Source: Syntrophaceae bacterium (lineage in GTDB: Bacteria; Desulfobacterota; Syntrophia; Syntrophales; UBA5619). From it: a stretch of 54,120 nucleotides of DNA. The stretch is from the NCBI GenBank assembly GCA_003141195.1, contig PLLC01000058.1, positions 32,475 to 86,594 of the forward strand, written 5' to 3'. Numbering within the stretch: position 1 is the first letter of the stretch; each line of letters starts with the position of its first letter. The notes under the pieces were generated by a model. The model saw only the letters and a program-made list of their open reading frames with translations. It had not been told where the DNA came from and made no database searches. Positions 36,557 to 45,485 of this stretch are shown one piece after another. A program made the position numbers and the translations under genes.

Positions 36557-39500
36557 CCCTTTTCCTCCCTTAGTGTGTTGTTATCTTCGAATAGAGAAGC
36601 ATCCATGACTTTATCGCCGACAATCACCTGCCGCTTACTCAATTTGAGGTAGCTTGCCAAGGCCTCCACCAGTTGCCTTTCCGCGTCCTGCCGATCCCGA
36701 ACGGCCAATTCCCGGATGGCCTGCAACAGGGGCAGGAAGGCCCGTTCGTCTTTCAGTCCCCATCTGTCGAAGTTCTGCTGGACCTCGCCGACCAGATTCT
36801 TTTGAAAAAGATGCATCAGGCGCTGAAGCCGGTCGATGAGCGGCGCGGGAAGTCTGGCGCGGGATTCCCCAAGATCCTCCTGCTGCACCCGTTCCTGCCA
36901 TTTCAGCAGGCGATACTCGTTGCCCTTGCTTGTCCCGGCTTCCTCAGTCTCTTCCGTCTCCTCGGTCCGCGGCCGACCTCGCTTGGTTTGACCGCCCTGT
37001 TCGATGAGGTTCCAGACCAGCTTGAGCTCCGTTTCCGATTTTCCGCAGGCGTTGGCGTAGAGGATGCAGGCCCCCGCCGGCGCCGGTTCGAGACCGAAAT
37101 AGGCCCGGTGGAGAAGGTAATACTGCGTGACGGGATCGATCGCCAACCCTTCGCCGCGTCCCTGGGTCTCTTGCTGGATGCTGCGGAAACCGGGCAATTC
37201 TCCCAAAGAAAATTGAAGCACGAGTTTGCGGACCTCCATCAGGAATTCAGGGACGGTCATGTACCCCCCTTCGGCTTTCTTGACGAAGGGATGAGCGCTA
37301 TAGGCCGTCAGCGCCGGACCGAGGGCGGCCCAGAGGAAGTCCGGCCCCCGGATACCGAGATCGAAATAGTATTGCAGGATGTTTCTACCGCCGAGGGTCC
37401 CGCGGGGGGCGAACAGTTTTTCCCTCATGCAGTTCAGGACCGCTTCCGACCATCCTACGGGGGTAGCGTTGCTTCTCTTTCGGCAGACAATCCAGACAGA
37501 GGAGGCAAGCGACGCCCTTTTAAAGATTCTCAGGCCGCTGGGCATTTCTGTCTGAATGGGCCAACTGGCGGTAACGGTAAAGCCTGCGGTTATCATGGCT
37601 GAAACCAATGCTTCCCATGCGGAAACATCTTTATTCGCAAAAACGACAATGAAACGCCCGTTATCTTCCAACGCTTCGTAACATCTCTTAAACGATGTTG
37701 TCATCCCTTCTTCATAAGCTTTTCTTGCTTTTTGCTTATCGCCATTGTGTCGCGATTCATCTTCAATTAGTTCACCATCATTCTTTATGTTATCCCATTT
37801 AGGCGCGGCAGCAGATTGATAATTTGCGTTAAATTCTTCAGTACGATCAAAAATAATCCTTCTTTGCCAGACATAGAAGAAATCCATCAGGTCCGAGTAT
37901 GGAATCGCATTGTAATAGGGGGGGTCCGTGACGATCATGTCTTGAAGAGAGTGCTTATTGGTCATGCTGCTTTCGCAGAGTACGATAGGCTTGTTATGTG
38001 CATTGGCCGTAGCCTGAAGACATGATTCGAGGGCTTTGGATGCGAATTCGATGGCACCGACGTAGTAACGATTAGATGATGACAGGGGGTTTGCTTCACA
38101 AAAATCCCATACGATTGGGAAAGCATATCGGGCGAAAAGATTTTTCACTTCTCCTGCCTGTTGCTCCCATAAGCAGAAAGAACTCATATAACAAACGAAG
38201 CGGCCGAATAGGATAACAAGGGCTGCCGCAAGGGCTTCAGAAATCTTTTCTTCATCGGCCGTGAAATCCCGTTTCATCTCATCGATTGCCTTCCGTGAGT
38301 GTTTCACGAACACTCCCAATGCCAGCAATTGCCGGGGCGTGAACATGTCGCGCCATTTTTTAAAGCCGTAAAGTGGAATCCGGAAGCCCAAAGTTCCCGC
38401 CGGTGGGAGTGGTTCGTCCGGCATTCCAAAGGGTATCTCCGCGAAGACGGATTCCAGATCCTCAATCTCCACCTCGGTGGCCTTGAATTCCTGTTCCGTC
38501 GGGAGGCGATAGCGTTTGAAGGTTTTCTTGCCGTTGGGGGCCGTCGCCTCCACGACGACGGCGGTCATCTGCGTCCCCATGAGGCCACGCTGACCCTGAC
38601 GGCGCAGATCGTCCATCGTCAGGGCGACCATCTTCGGCCGTCCCGTGCAGGGACTCCAGACGCCCGCCCGGCTCATCGTGCCCTTGTTGAGAAATTCCTG
38701 GAAATTGTCTGCCGTGACCTCCCATCCCTTCAGATGGGGGTAAACTTCGTCCAGGTTCCCCGGACGGGTGAAGAAGGCCTCGTCCAGAAGCCGGAATTCG
38801 ACGCCGGACCGATCCGGCTTGGGGACAGGCAGGATGGCGGCGCGGCTCCCTTTTTTCTTGCACAGCCAGAAGGTCTTCAAGAGGGGGATCCGCCCGAAGG
38901 GCTCCAGTTTGTCGCGGGCCGTGCGCGCCCAAAGATAGGCGACGGTGGGCTCGCCGTCCACGACGGGATACCGGGAGGCCAGGTCGGCCTTGGCCCGTTC
39001 CAGGACCCATCGACCCCAAGTGCGGACGTGCCAGGCCAGATCGGCTTCAGGAAGAAATACATCGGCCGGTTTCCCCTCGGCGACATGAAGGGCGGCGCGT
39101 GAAGCCAGGAGGGGTTGGCTGGGTTGCGAGAAATGATGCTTCCCCTTGCCTTTGTGTTTCTTGATCTTGCCGGCCAGATAATCCTCGATGAAATCCGGCC
39201 ACTCTTTCACGAAATTGGGCAGGGGCCATTTCTTACCGGCGAACTCCTGGGGATAGTCGAGGGTGCATTTGAGGATGAACCATGCCACGGGGTTGAGATC
39301 CGAGGCCGTGACGTCGCAGCCGAGGCGCATCGCTTCCAGGGGAATCGCGCCGCCCCCCGCGAACGGATCGAGGACCTTCGGCGCGTGGCCGCCGTAAAGC
39401 TGGCGGATCAGGGTCCGGAATTTGTCCATGGCCGGGTCGTTTTCCTGCCCCCAGGCCAGGACCCCGCCTGCCAGCGTCTCCTTTTCCTCCGAGACAACGA

Positions 39501-39774
39501 CGCCGTTCTCGTCGGTGGTTTTCACCTTTTTCGTGACGACCTCGCCGCCGATCTCATCCAGAAGGGCTTGGCGTTTTTCGGGATCGCCCGGGTCGGGGAA
39601 GAGAGTGGCCAGAAGGGCCGCCCGGCAGGCGGCCAGGGGTCGACGGGCAGGCCAGATGTGGAGCGTGGAGATATGGCCGTGACGGACGTTCTTTTCGTGA
39701 ACGCTGGCCAGGGAGGCCTGTTTCAATGGAAAGGCCACTTCAATCAACCGGAGCGCATCCTTCGTTTTATCCAT
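36553..39774 (-). CDS. DUF1156 domain DNA methyltransferase of a helicase-methylase-ATPase defence system
   Basis: The protein has 1073 residues. The N-terminal DUF1156 part has IEVAFPLKQASLASVHEKN and HISTLHIWPARRPLAACRA. The SAM-binding motif DPFAGGG is at 136-142 and the catalytic-type motif TDPPYYNAIPYSDL at 616-629, the pattern of amino-methyltransferases (N6-adenine or N4-cytosine). The C-terminus is alpha-helical. The segment at 37560-38310 (residues about 488-738) has much lower GC than its flanks and may be a recombined specificity region. The ribosome site AAGAGG adjoins the ATG. It lies 39 bp after the helicase stop and overlaps the ATPase start. Confidence 0.87.
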   Translation of the reverse strand: MDKTKDALRLIEVAFPLKQASLASVHEKNVRHGHISTLHIWPARRPLAACRAALLATLFPDPGDPEKRQALLDEIGGEVVTKKVKTTDENGVVVSEEKETLAGGVLAWGQENDPAMDKFRTLIRQLYGGHAPKVLDPFAGGGAIPLEAMRLGCDVTASDLNPVAWFILKCTLDYPQEFAGKKWPLPNFVKEWPDFIEDYLAGKIKKHKGKGKHHFSQPSQPLLASRAALHVAEGKPADVFLPEADLAWHVRTWGRWVLERAKADLASRYPVVDGEPTVAYLWARTARDKLEPFGRIPLLKTFWLCKKKGSRAAILPVPKPDRSGVEFRLLDEAFFTRPGNLDEVYPHLKGWEVTADNFQEFLNKGTMSRAGVWSPCTGRPKMVALTMDDLRRQGQRGLMGTQMTAVVVEATAPNGKKTFKRYRLPTEQEFKATEVEIEDLESVFAEIPFGMPDEPLPPAGTLGFRIPLYGFKKWRDMFTPRQLLALGVFVKHSRKAIDEMKRDFTADEEKISEALAAALVILFGRFVCYMSSFCLWEQQAGEVKNLFARYAFPIVWDFCEANPLSSSNRYYVGAIEFASKALESCLQATANAHNKPIVLCESSMTNKHSLQDMIVTDPPYYNAIPYSDLMDFFYVWQRRIIFDRTEEFNANYQSAAAPKWDNIKNDGELIEDESRHNGDKQKARKAYEEGMTTSFKRCYEALEDNGRFIVVFANKDVSAWEALVSAMITAGFTVTASWPIQTEMPSGLRIFKRASLASSVWIVCRKRSNATPVGWSEAVLNCMREKLFAPRGTLGGRNILQYYFDLGIRGPDFLWAALGPALTAYSAHPFVKKAEGGYMTVPEFLMEVRKLVLQFSLGELPGFRSIQQETQGRGEGLAIDPVTQYYLLHRAYFGLEPAPAGACILYANACGKSETELKLVWNLIEQGGQTKRGRPRTEETEETEEAGTSKGNEYRLLKWQERVQQEDLGESRARLPAPLIDRLQRLMHLFQKNLVGEVQQNFDRWGLKDERAFLPLLQAIRELAVRDRQDAERQLVEALASYLKLSKRQVIVGDKVMDASLFEDNNTLREEKG

Positions 39775-39813
39775 CCTCTTGAAACCCCACTGTTTGAGTT
39801 ACCGGATAACCAT

Positions 39814-42800
39814 TCAATCCCTCTCCGCTTCCTGGATGATGTCGCCCAGGTTAATCGTAAAGCTTTGCCGGGTTTTGACGGCCAGCTTAAAGGCCGGGTC
39901 CTGGACCCGGTAGAGGGTGGGATTCGTGGCGCAGTCCACGACGACATAGAGCCAGTATCGGTCGCGGACGTTGGCCGCCGTGGGCCATTCGTTTTCCGTC
40001 AGTTGAACGGCCCCGCGACCCGCCCGTCCCTTGACCTCGATGACGACCTTCTCGCCATTCGACCGGTGGCTTTCCAGATCATAACCCCGGGCGAGATGGG
40101 GGGAAGAAACGTCGTAAACGCGGGCCTTGTAGCGGTCCACCTCGAAGTTGCGGGCGATCCGCACGGCCATCTCCTCGATGTTCCGATCATAGGCCTCCCG
40201 GACGGCCGGGCTGGGATCGGGCACGACCAGGGCGACGGCGATCCTTTCCAGGTTGACGATCTCCAACCGGTCGGATCGGCGCTCCTCGTACAGCAGGCTT
40301 TGGGTCTTCTCTTCCTCCAACTGCCTTTGTCGGTTGCGCATGTCGTCCAAGGCGGGTACTGAGGCATCGTCTCCCTCACGGACGCGGCGGGCCAGATCGC
40401 TGCGGTCCTTGACCAGATCGCTGGCGATGAAATCATACCCTCGGGCCAGGTCGTCGATCCGGGTGACCGTTTCCGCCTTGATCAGGGAGCGTGCTTGCTG
40501 CAGGAAGAGTGAATCTGCCAAGACCCGGGCGAAACGGTCTGCCTTACGCACCTGCTCCTCCGGGTTCAGGAGGAGATTTCCCGCCTTCCAGATGAGGGAC
40601 CGCGGCGCGGCGAGGAGGGATAAAAGGGTGTTGAACGGGCATTCCACGGGTTCGCCCGTCTCATCCCACTGGATGCCGATCAGGCGGCGGTCGGAGAGGG
40701 TTTTGAAGGTTTTTTCCTGAAGAGATGCTCTTTCACCGATCTGACAGGTATAGACGGCGATGTAATACGCCTTCTCCGTGGCGGGATCGCAGAAAACGGC
40801 GCCCCGCATGACGTCCGTTTGAAAGCGGCCGATTGTTTCCCGACAGACGGCGTCGAAGATGACCTCGCCGGGGCGTAGAAAGATGCAGCGCTGGCGGTCC
40901 GGGTCCGGAAGGGTGGGCGCCCGCTGGACGGACAGATAATCGGGAAGCCCCTTGGGGAAGGCGTCCGCCAGGCGGTAGAGCCACTGGCCTTCCGATCCGG
41001 CGATGGAAAATCGCGCGACGTCGCTCAGATCCCCGTCGATCCGGATGCCGAGACGGGGGGCCGATTTTTCGACGAAGTTCTGGACGTAGGCGGGGAGGAG
41101 GCGGTTGAACTGTTCCACCTCGACCTCGCTGTTCAATTGGCCGAGTCGCTTTGCCACGTCGCCGAAGGAGGAGGCGGACTTCCGCTGCTTCTCGATGGCC
41201 AGCCGGAGCTTCTGTGTCGCGAAGTTGGATTCGATCCGGTGTTGGGCGGTGAGGGGCGAGGATTCCAGGAGGGCGTCCCGCAGAAGATCGCGGAGGGAGA
41301 AATCCTGGAGCAGTTGGCCCACGACGTCGAAGACCTTGTCGCTGCAGAGGGCCTTGCGTGCCTCTTCCAGTTTGGTAAGCAGGGTCGCCAGGACCTCGCC
41401 CTCGCGGGTGTTTCCCGCGACGAGGTTGAAGATCCGGACCTCCGGATGCTTCTGACCGAAGCGGTGCAGGCGGCCCATGCGTTGCTCCAGACGGGCGGGG
41501 TTCCAGGGGATGTCGAAATTGACCATAATCCAGGCGAACTGGAGATTGATCCCTTCTCCGGCGGCATCGGTGGCCAGCAGGACACGGGCGCTCGGTCGGT
41601 CCGCGTCGGCGATTCCCTGGAGGCGGCGAAATTCCGGGGACATGAAAAAGATGCGCTGCCCTTCCCGCTCTTCGACGTCCATGCCCCCGTGGATGGACGA
41701 AATTTGACCCGTGTATCCCAGGGCCTCAAACCGCCGTCGCAGATACTCCAGGGTGTCGCGGTGTTCCGTGAAGATGAGCAGCTTTTCGTTCTGATACTCG
41801 GCGGATTCGATGAGCTCCCGCAGTTTGGCAAACTTCGCTTCCTGCTGGTCATCCATGACGGATTGGCCGAGGCCGATGACCCGATCGAGGTATTCCAATT
41901 CCTTTTGTAACTGTGTTGGGGTTGACGGTTTGGTCAACCCGACGGCGACCGCATCCACCTGTTCATCCTTCTCGCGGCCGTCCGGCGAGGGCTCACCGTC
42001 GTCGGCGGTGCTGTGATCGAAGTGGTCCATGACATCCAGGAGGGTCCAGTTGGATAACGGTCCACTTTGCCGCAAGAGCGTCTCCGCGTCGTCCGTGAGA
42101 CGGGCGCGACGCCGCTTCAGTGATTCCATCAGGGCGAAGGTCGAACTGGCGAGACGGCGCTGAAGGACCGCGACGACCATGTCGGCGGCGTTTTTGTTCA
42201 TCGAGGCGTTGGTTTCGTAACTCCAGCGGAGGTACTGGGAGGCTTCTTCATAGAAAGCCTGCTCACCCTCAGTCAATTTGAAACTGATGGTCTGGCAGAG
42301 GCGCGGCACGTAGATGGAACGCCCGGCATAGTCGATCATCTCCTCCTTGAGGCGGCGGATGAAGTATCGGTGCCTTTTCTCCGAGGAGAAGGTCGCCATG
42401 GCGTCTTCGGAGGAGAAAATCTGGGGATCGAGCAGGCGCCACAGGGCGAAGTAAGGGAAGGGTTTCCCCATGTGCGGCGTTGCCGTCAGCAACAGAAGAT
42501 GCGTCGTCCTCTCACGGAGCGCCTCGGCAAGGCGATACCGACGGGTCTTGCTGTCCGGCCGTTTGGGGTCGGTCCAGGAGAGTTTGTGTGCCTCGTCGAA
42601 GACGATCAGATCAAACGGCTTTATGGTTTCGGAAGTCAAATAGGATTTGACGGCTTCCGTCGCCGCCGTGTCCACGCTGACGATGATGAAGCATTCCCCT
42701 TCGGGTGATAGGGGCTGCCCTTTAGCGAAGTCCGTGCCCCACATGACGGAAAAATCAAGTTCAAAGAAGTGGCGCAGCTCGCGCCTCCAGTTCCATGTCA

Positions 42801-43305
42801 GCCCCGCAGGGCAGCAGATCATGACGCGGGAGAGGCGCCCCCGGTTGACCATCTCCCGGATATAGAGCCCCGTCATGATTGTCTTGCCGGCACCGGCGTC
42901 GTCGGCGAGCAGATAGTGGAGCGGATTTTGCGGCAGCATATGCTCGTAAACCGCAATCCGCTGATGGGGAAGGGGTACGACCTGGGAAAGTTCAAGGCCA
43001 AAGGCCTTATTGAAGAGATGGCCGTTCTGGAGGCGATAGGCGTCGACGACGAGCTTCAATGCCTCCGGGTCGCCCTCGAAATCGAGGCGCGGCAGGAGGG
43101 GAGGCTGTTCGGAGATGAATATTTCTTTGAAGTCCGGCTGATCCTTCATGAGGGATCTGATGCGGTTGATCCGGTCCCTCTGCGGCTTGGCCTTTCCATT
43201 CTCCCAGCGGTTCACCGTGGCAAAGGAAACCCCCAGGCTGGATGCGAAATCCTGCTGCGACAAGCCAAGCTTCAGGCGGATATTTTTGATCTCTTCCGGT
43301 TTCAT
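39814..43305 (-). CDS. SNF2-type helicase with N-terminal XRE HTH and C-terminal DUF3883-like domain
   Basis: The protein has about 1163 residues. The HTH (about 3-55) includes LGLSQQDFASSLGVSFATVN. SNF2 motor: LADDAGAGKT (Walker A variant), VFDEAHKLS, LLTATPHMGK, FTEHRDTLEYLRRRF, ATDAAGEGINLQ and RMGRLHRFGQ. The C-terminal about 90 residues, with GEKVVIEVKGRAGRG and YWLYVVVD, resemble DUF3883. It probably acts as the translocating component of the three-gene system. I chose ATG 43305 because a good promoter ends 7 bp before it; a TTG frame from 43341 would run through this promoter. An HTH on a defence helicase is unusual and suggests self-regulation. Confidence 0.85.
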   Translation of the reverse strand: MKPEEIKNIRLKLGLSQQDFASSLGVSFATVNRWENGKAKPQRDRINRIRSLMKDQPDFKEIFISEQPPLLPRLDFEGDPEALKLVVDAYRLQNGHLFNKAFGLELSQVVPLPHQRIAVYEHMLPQNPLHYLLADDAGAGKTIMTGLYIREMVNRGRLSRVMICCPAGLTWNWRRELRHFFELDFSVMWGTDFAKGQPLSPEGECFIIVSVDTAATEAVKSYLTSETIKPFDLIVFDEAHKLSWTDPKRPDSKTRRYRLAEALRERTTHLLLLTATPHMGKPFPYFALWRLLDPQIFSSEDAMATFSSEKRHRYFIRRLKEEMIDYAGRSIYVPRLCQTISFKLTEGEQAFYEEASQYLRWSYETNASMNKNAADMVVAVLQRRLASSTFALMESLKRRRARLTDDAETLLRQSGPLSNWTLLDVMDHFDHSTADDGEPSPDGREKDEQVDAVAVGLTKPSTPTQLQKELEYLDRVIGLGQSVMDDQQEAKFAKLRELIESAEYQNEKLLIFTEHRDTLEYLRRRFEALGYTGQISSIHGGMDVEEREGQRIFFMSPEFRRLQGIADADRPSARVLLATDAAGEGINLQFAWIMVNFDIPWNPARLEQRMGRLHRFGQKHPEVRIFNLVAGNTREGEVLATLLTKLEEARKALCSDKVFDVVGQLLQDFSLRDLLRDALLESSPLTAQHRIESNFATQKLRLAIEKQRKSASSFGDVAKRLGQLNSEVEVEQFNRLLPAYVQNFVEKSAPRLGIRIDGDLSDVARFSIAGSEGQWLYRLADAFPKGLPDYLSVQRAPTLPDPDRQRCIFLRPGEVIFDAVCRETIGRFQTDVMRGAVFCDPATEKAYYIAVYTCQIGERASLQEKTFKTLSDRRLIGIQWDETGEPVECPFNTLLSLLAAPRSLIWKAGNLLLNPEEQVRKADRFARVLADSLFLQQARSLIKAETVTRIDDLARGYDFIASDLVKDRSDLARRVREGDDASVPALDDMRNRQRQLEEEKTQSLLYEERRSDRLEIVNLERIAVALVVPDPSPAVREAYDRNIEEMAVRIARNFEVDRYKARVYDVSSPHLARGYDLESHRSNGEKVVIEVKGRAGRGAVQLTENEWPTAANVRDRYWLYVVVDCATNPTLYRVQDPAFKLAVKTRQSFTINLGDIIQEAERD

Positions 43306-43312
43306 GGCACGC

Positions 43313-43341
43313 AATATATCAGGTTTTATATGAGAAATCAA
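43313..43341 (-). promoter_or_regulatory. Promoter of the helicase-methylase-ATPase operon, apparently leaderless
   Basis: TTGATT (43341-43336), a 17-bp spacer and TATATT (43318-43313) lie on the minus strand; only 7 bp separate the -10 from ATG 43305, so the transcript should begin at or near the start codon. No Shine-Dalgarno sequence is present. Upstream at 43362-43375, TATAG, 4 nt, CTATA is a small palindrome that may bind the HTH. Confidence 0.6.
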
Positions 43342-43475
43342 GGAAAATAAATAAGGCTATATATAGAACGCTATAAATATGTTTCTCCCGTACTTCTTTT
43401 TGAAACAGCAATCCCCCTAAAAAATTGTCGACCTCAGCGGAAGACAAAGATTTATCGGGACTTTTGTTGAGTTAG

Positions 43476-44036
43476 TTATTTGAAAATTGTTGAAAGCTGA
43501 TCTATCGAAACACCGTGTTGCGTCGCCAATGTGAATATCGTATTCAACAGTCCGGCGATGCTGGAAATTGAATGTAACGAATCTTTCAATTTTTGCAGAA
43601 ATGTCTTTTCAGGACTTCCGTCGTCTAACGTCGGTAATTTTTCATCTATCTTGTCTCGAACATCAAACAATATCTTTACGAATATTTGTTGGTTTTGATT
43701 CTGGCTTTGCTGTTGGTTTATGATAGTGCTTGGTTTTCCGCTAAATGGTTCTGCTTCATCAGCGAAATATTGTCCATAAAGATTGTTGATTAATCCTCCC
43801 AATTTAATGCGATATGCATTAAGATCAATAAACTTCCCAACCCCGGTTTCAAATTTTGGTTCTATGGCGAACCGATTATAGTCGTTGCCCGTTATTTTAT
43901 TAAGCAGAGTGATTGCGTTATTCAATTGATTCCAAAAGGTATCTTCATATACTTCCATTCGATCAGCAGGTTTGGGTGCTTGAGAAAGGTAACCTTGTAG
44001 TTCCATGTAGATAGGTCTGAGTGTTTCTTTGTTCAT
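43476..44036 (-). CDS. Hypothetical protein of the defence island, 186 aa
   Basis: No family that I can name. The gene is AT-rich compared with its neighbours, a sign of recent transfer. The N-terminal about 95 residues are well-packed alpha-helix, including WNQLNNAITLLNKITG and KLGGLINNLYGQYF. Then comes a Gln- and Asn-rich linker (QQQSQNQNQQ, about 108-118) and a C-terminal helical part with FLQKLKDSLHSISSIAGLL. There is no signal peptide or convincing membrane helix. TAGGAGGG lies 8 nt before the ATG. Own promoter at 44087-44115. Position next to the defence operon suggests, but does not show, a defence or accessory role. Confidence 0.8.
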   Translation of the reverse strand: MNKETLRPIYMELQGYLSQAPKPADRMEVYEDTFWNQLNNAITLLNKITGNDYNRFAIEPKFETGVGKFIDLNAYRIKLGGLINNLYGQYFADEAEPFSGKPSTIINQQQSQNQNQQIFVKILFDVRDKIDEKLPTLDDGSPEKTFLQKLKDSLHSISSIAGLLNTIFTLATQHGVSIDQLSTIFK

Positions 44037-44086
44037 AGATTAACCCTCCTATTTTTACGTCCTCACAGTCGAGTTTCTGGCGGAAG

Positions 44087-44115
44087 ACGATACAGAATCA
44101 TCAGGGGGATATCAA
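44087..44115 (-). promoter_or_regulatory. Promoter of the 186-aa hypothetical gene
   Basis: TTGATA (44115-44110), 17 bp, TATCGT (44092-44087) on the minus strand, 51 bp before the start codon. Confidence 0.55.
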
Positions 44116-44217
44116 GAAAAATAAAGTCGCCGTCTCGTCATTTCTGTTGCGTTTATCGCGCCGTTATGTTATCAGAATCGCCCTTAAATTCAGAAGATCG
44201 GGAGAGGTTTTTAAACG

Positions 44218-45480
44218 ATGGAGATCATCACCGCCGTCCGAGGTTTCAAGGATATCCTTCCTCCGGAGACGGACAAGTGGCGGCATATCGAAGAGACGGC
44301 CCATAAGGTTTTTTGCGCCTTCGGGTTCCGGGAAATCCGCATTCCGCTGCTCGAAAAGACTGAGCTCTTCTGCCGTGGAATCGGGGAATCCACCGATATC
44401 GTGGAAAAGGAGATGTACACCTTCCTCGACCGCGGCGAGGAATCCCTGACACTCCGGCCGGAAGCGACGGCGTCCGTCATCCGCGCCTACCTGGAACACA
44501 ACCTCCATGCCGCCGAAACAGTCACGAAGCTCTACACCATCGGCCCCATGTTCCGGCGCGAAAGGCCGCAGAAGGGGCGTTACCGACAGTTCCATCAGAT
44601 CGACGCCGAGATCCTCGGCCCGGATGACCCGCGCACCGATGCGGAGCTGATCCTGATGCTGCTACACTTTCTGGAAAAACTCGGGCTTCGGAAGCTGAAT
44701 CTGGAGATCAATTCCCTCGGCTGCGCCGAATGCCGGCCCGCCTTCCGCGAGGCGATCCTCTCGTTTCTGCGCGGCCGGGAAGAGGAGCTCTGCGGAGACT
44801 GCCGCCGAAGGATCGGAACCAATCCGCTCCGCGTTTTCGACTGCAAGGTGGAAACCTGCGCCGCGATCATCTCGCAGGCCCCGCTTCTGCCCGATTTTCT
44901 CTGCACCGGATGCCGGGACCACTTCGAGAAGGTCCAGGCGTCGCTGCGCCTCTTCGATCTCCCCTTTAAGTTGAATGCAAAAATGGTCCGGGGGCTCGAC
45001 TACTACACCCGGACCACCTTCGAAGTGACCACCGAATTTCTGGGCGCCCAGAATGCCGTCGTCGGCGGCGGACGTTACGACCATCTCGTCCGGGATCTCG
45101 GCGGCCCCGATATTTCCGGCATCGGCTTTGCTATCGGTATTGAGAGGCTGGCTGCCATGATCCCGGAAGCCGATGCGGACGCTCTTCTACCAGGCCCCCT
45201 CCTTTTCATCGCAACCCTCGGCGAAGCGGCCCTGGAAAAGGCTTTTTTTCTATGCAACGGTCTGCGGATGAAGGGAATCCACGTGGAGATGGACCATGCC
45301 GGCCGGAGTCTCAAGAGTCAAATGAAACGGGCGGACAAGTTGAAAAGCGCCTATACGCTGATTCTCGGCGAACGGGAGATCACTGAGAACAAGGCACTTC
45401 TCAGGAACATGCTTTCGAGCACCCAGACGGAGGTCTGCCTGGACAGTCTGGAAGAAACCATTACGGAATTAGCGAGGTAA
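44218..45480 (+). CDS. hisS: Histidine-tRNA ligase
   Basis: HisRS, a class II synthetase, charges tRNA-His. The protein has 420 residues, the usual bacterial length. Motif 1 region: [22 protein letters not shown]. Motif 2: [16 protein letters not shown] and [23 protein letters not shown]. The HisRS-specific segment is [14 protein letters not shown], and motif 3 is [12 protein letters not shown]. The C-terminal anticodon domain (about 320-420) follows. The ribosome site GGGAGAGG precedes ATG 44218. A hisS-aspS pair is common in bacteria, and aspS follows 5 bp later. Confidence 0.97.
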   Translation: MEIITAVRGFKDILPPETDKWRHIEETAHKVFCAFGFREIRIPLLEKTELFCRGIGESTDIVEKEMYTFLDRGEESLTLRPEATASVIRAYLEHNLHAAETVTKLYTIGPMFRRERPQKGRYRQFHQIDAEILGPDDPRTDAELILMLLHFLEKLGLRKLNLEINSLGCAECRPAFREAILSFLRGREEELCGDCRRRIGTNPLRVFDCKVETCAAIISQAPLLPDFLCTGCRDHFEKVQASLRLFDLPFKLNAKMVRGLDYYTRTTFEVTTEFLGAQNAVVGGGRYDHLVRDLGGPDISGIGFAIGIERLAAMIPEADADALLPGPLLFIATLGEAALEKAFFLCNGLRMKGIHVEMDHAGRSLKSQMKRADKLKSAYTLILGEREITENKALLRNMLSSTQTEVCLDSLEETITELAR

Positions 45481-45485
45481 CCATT

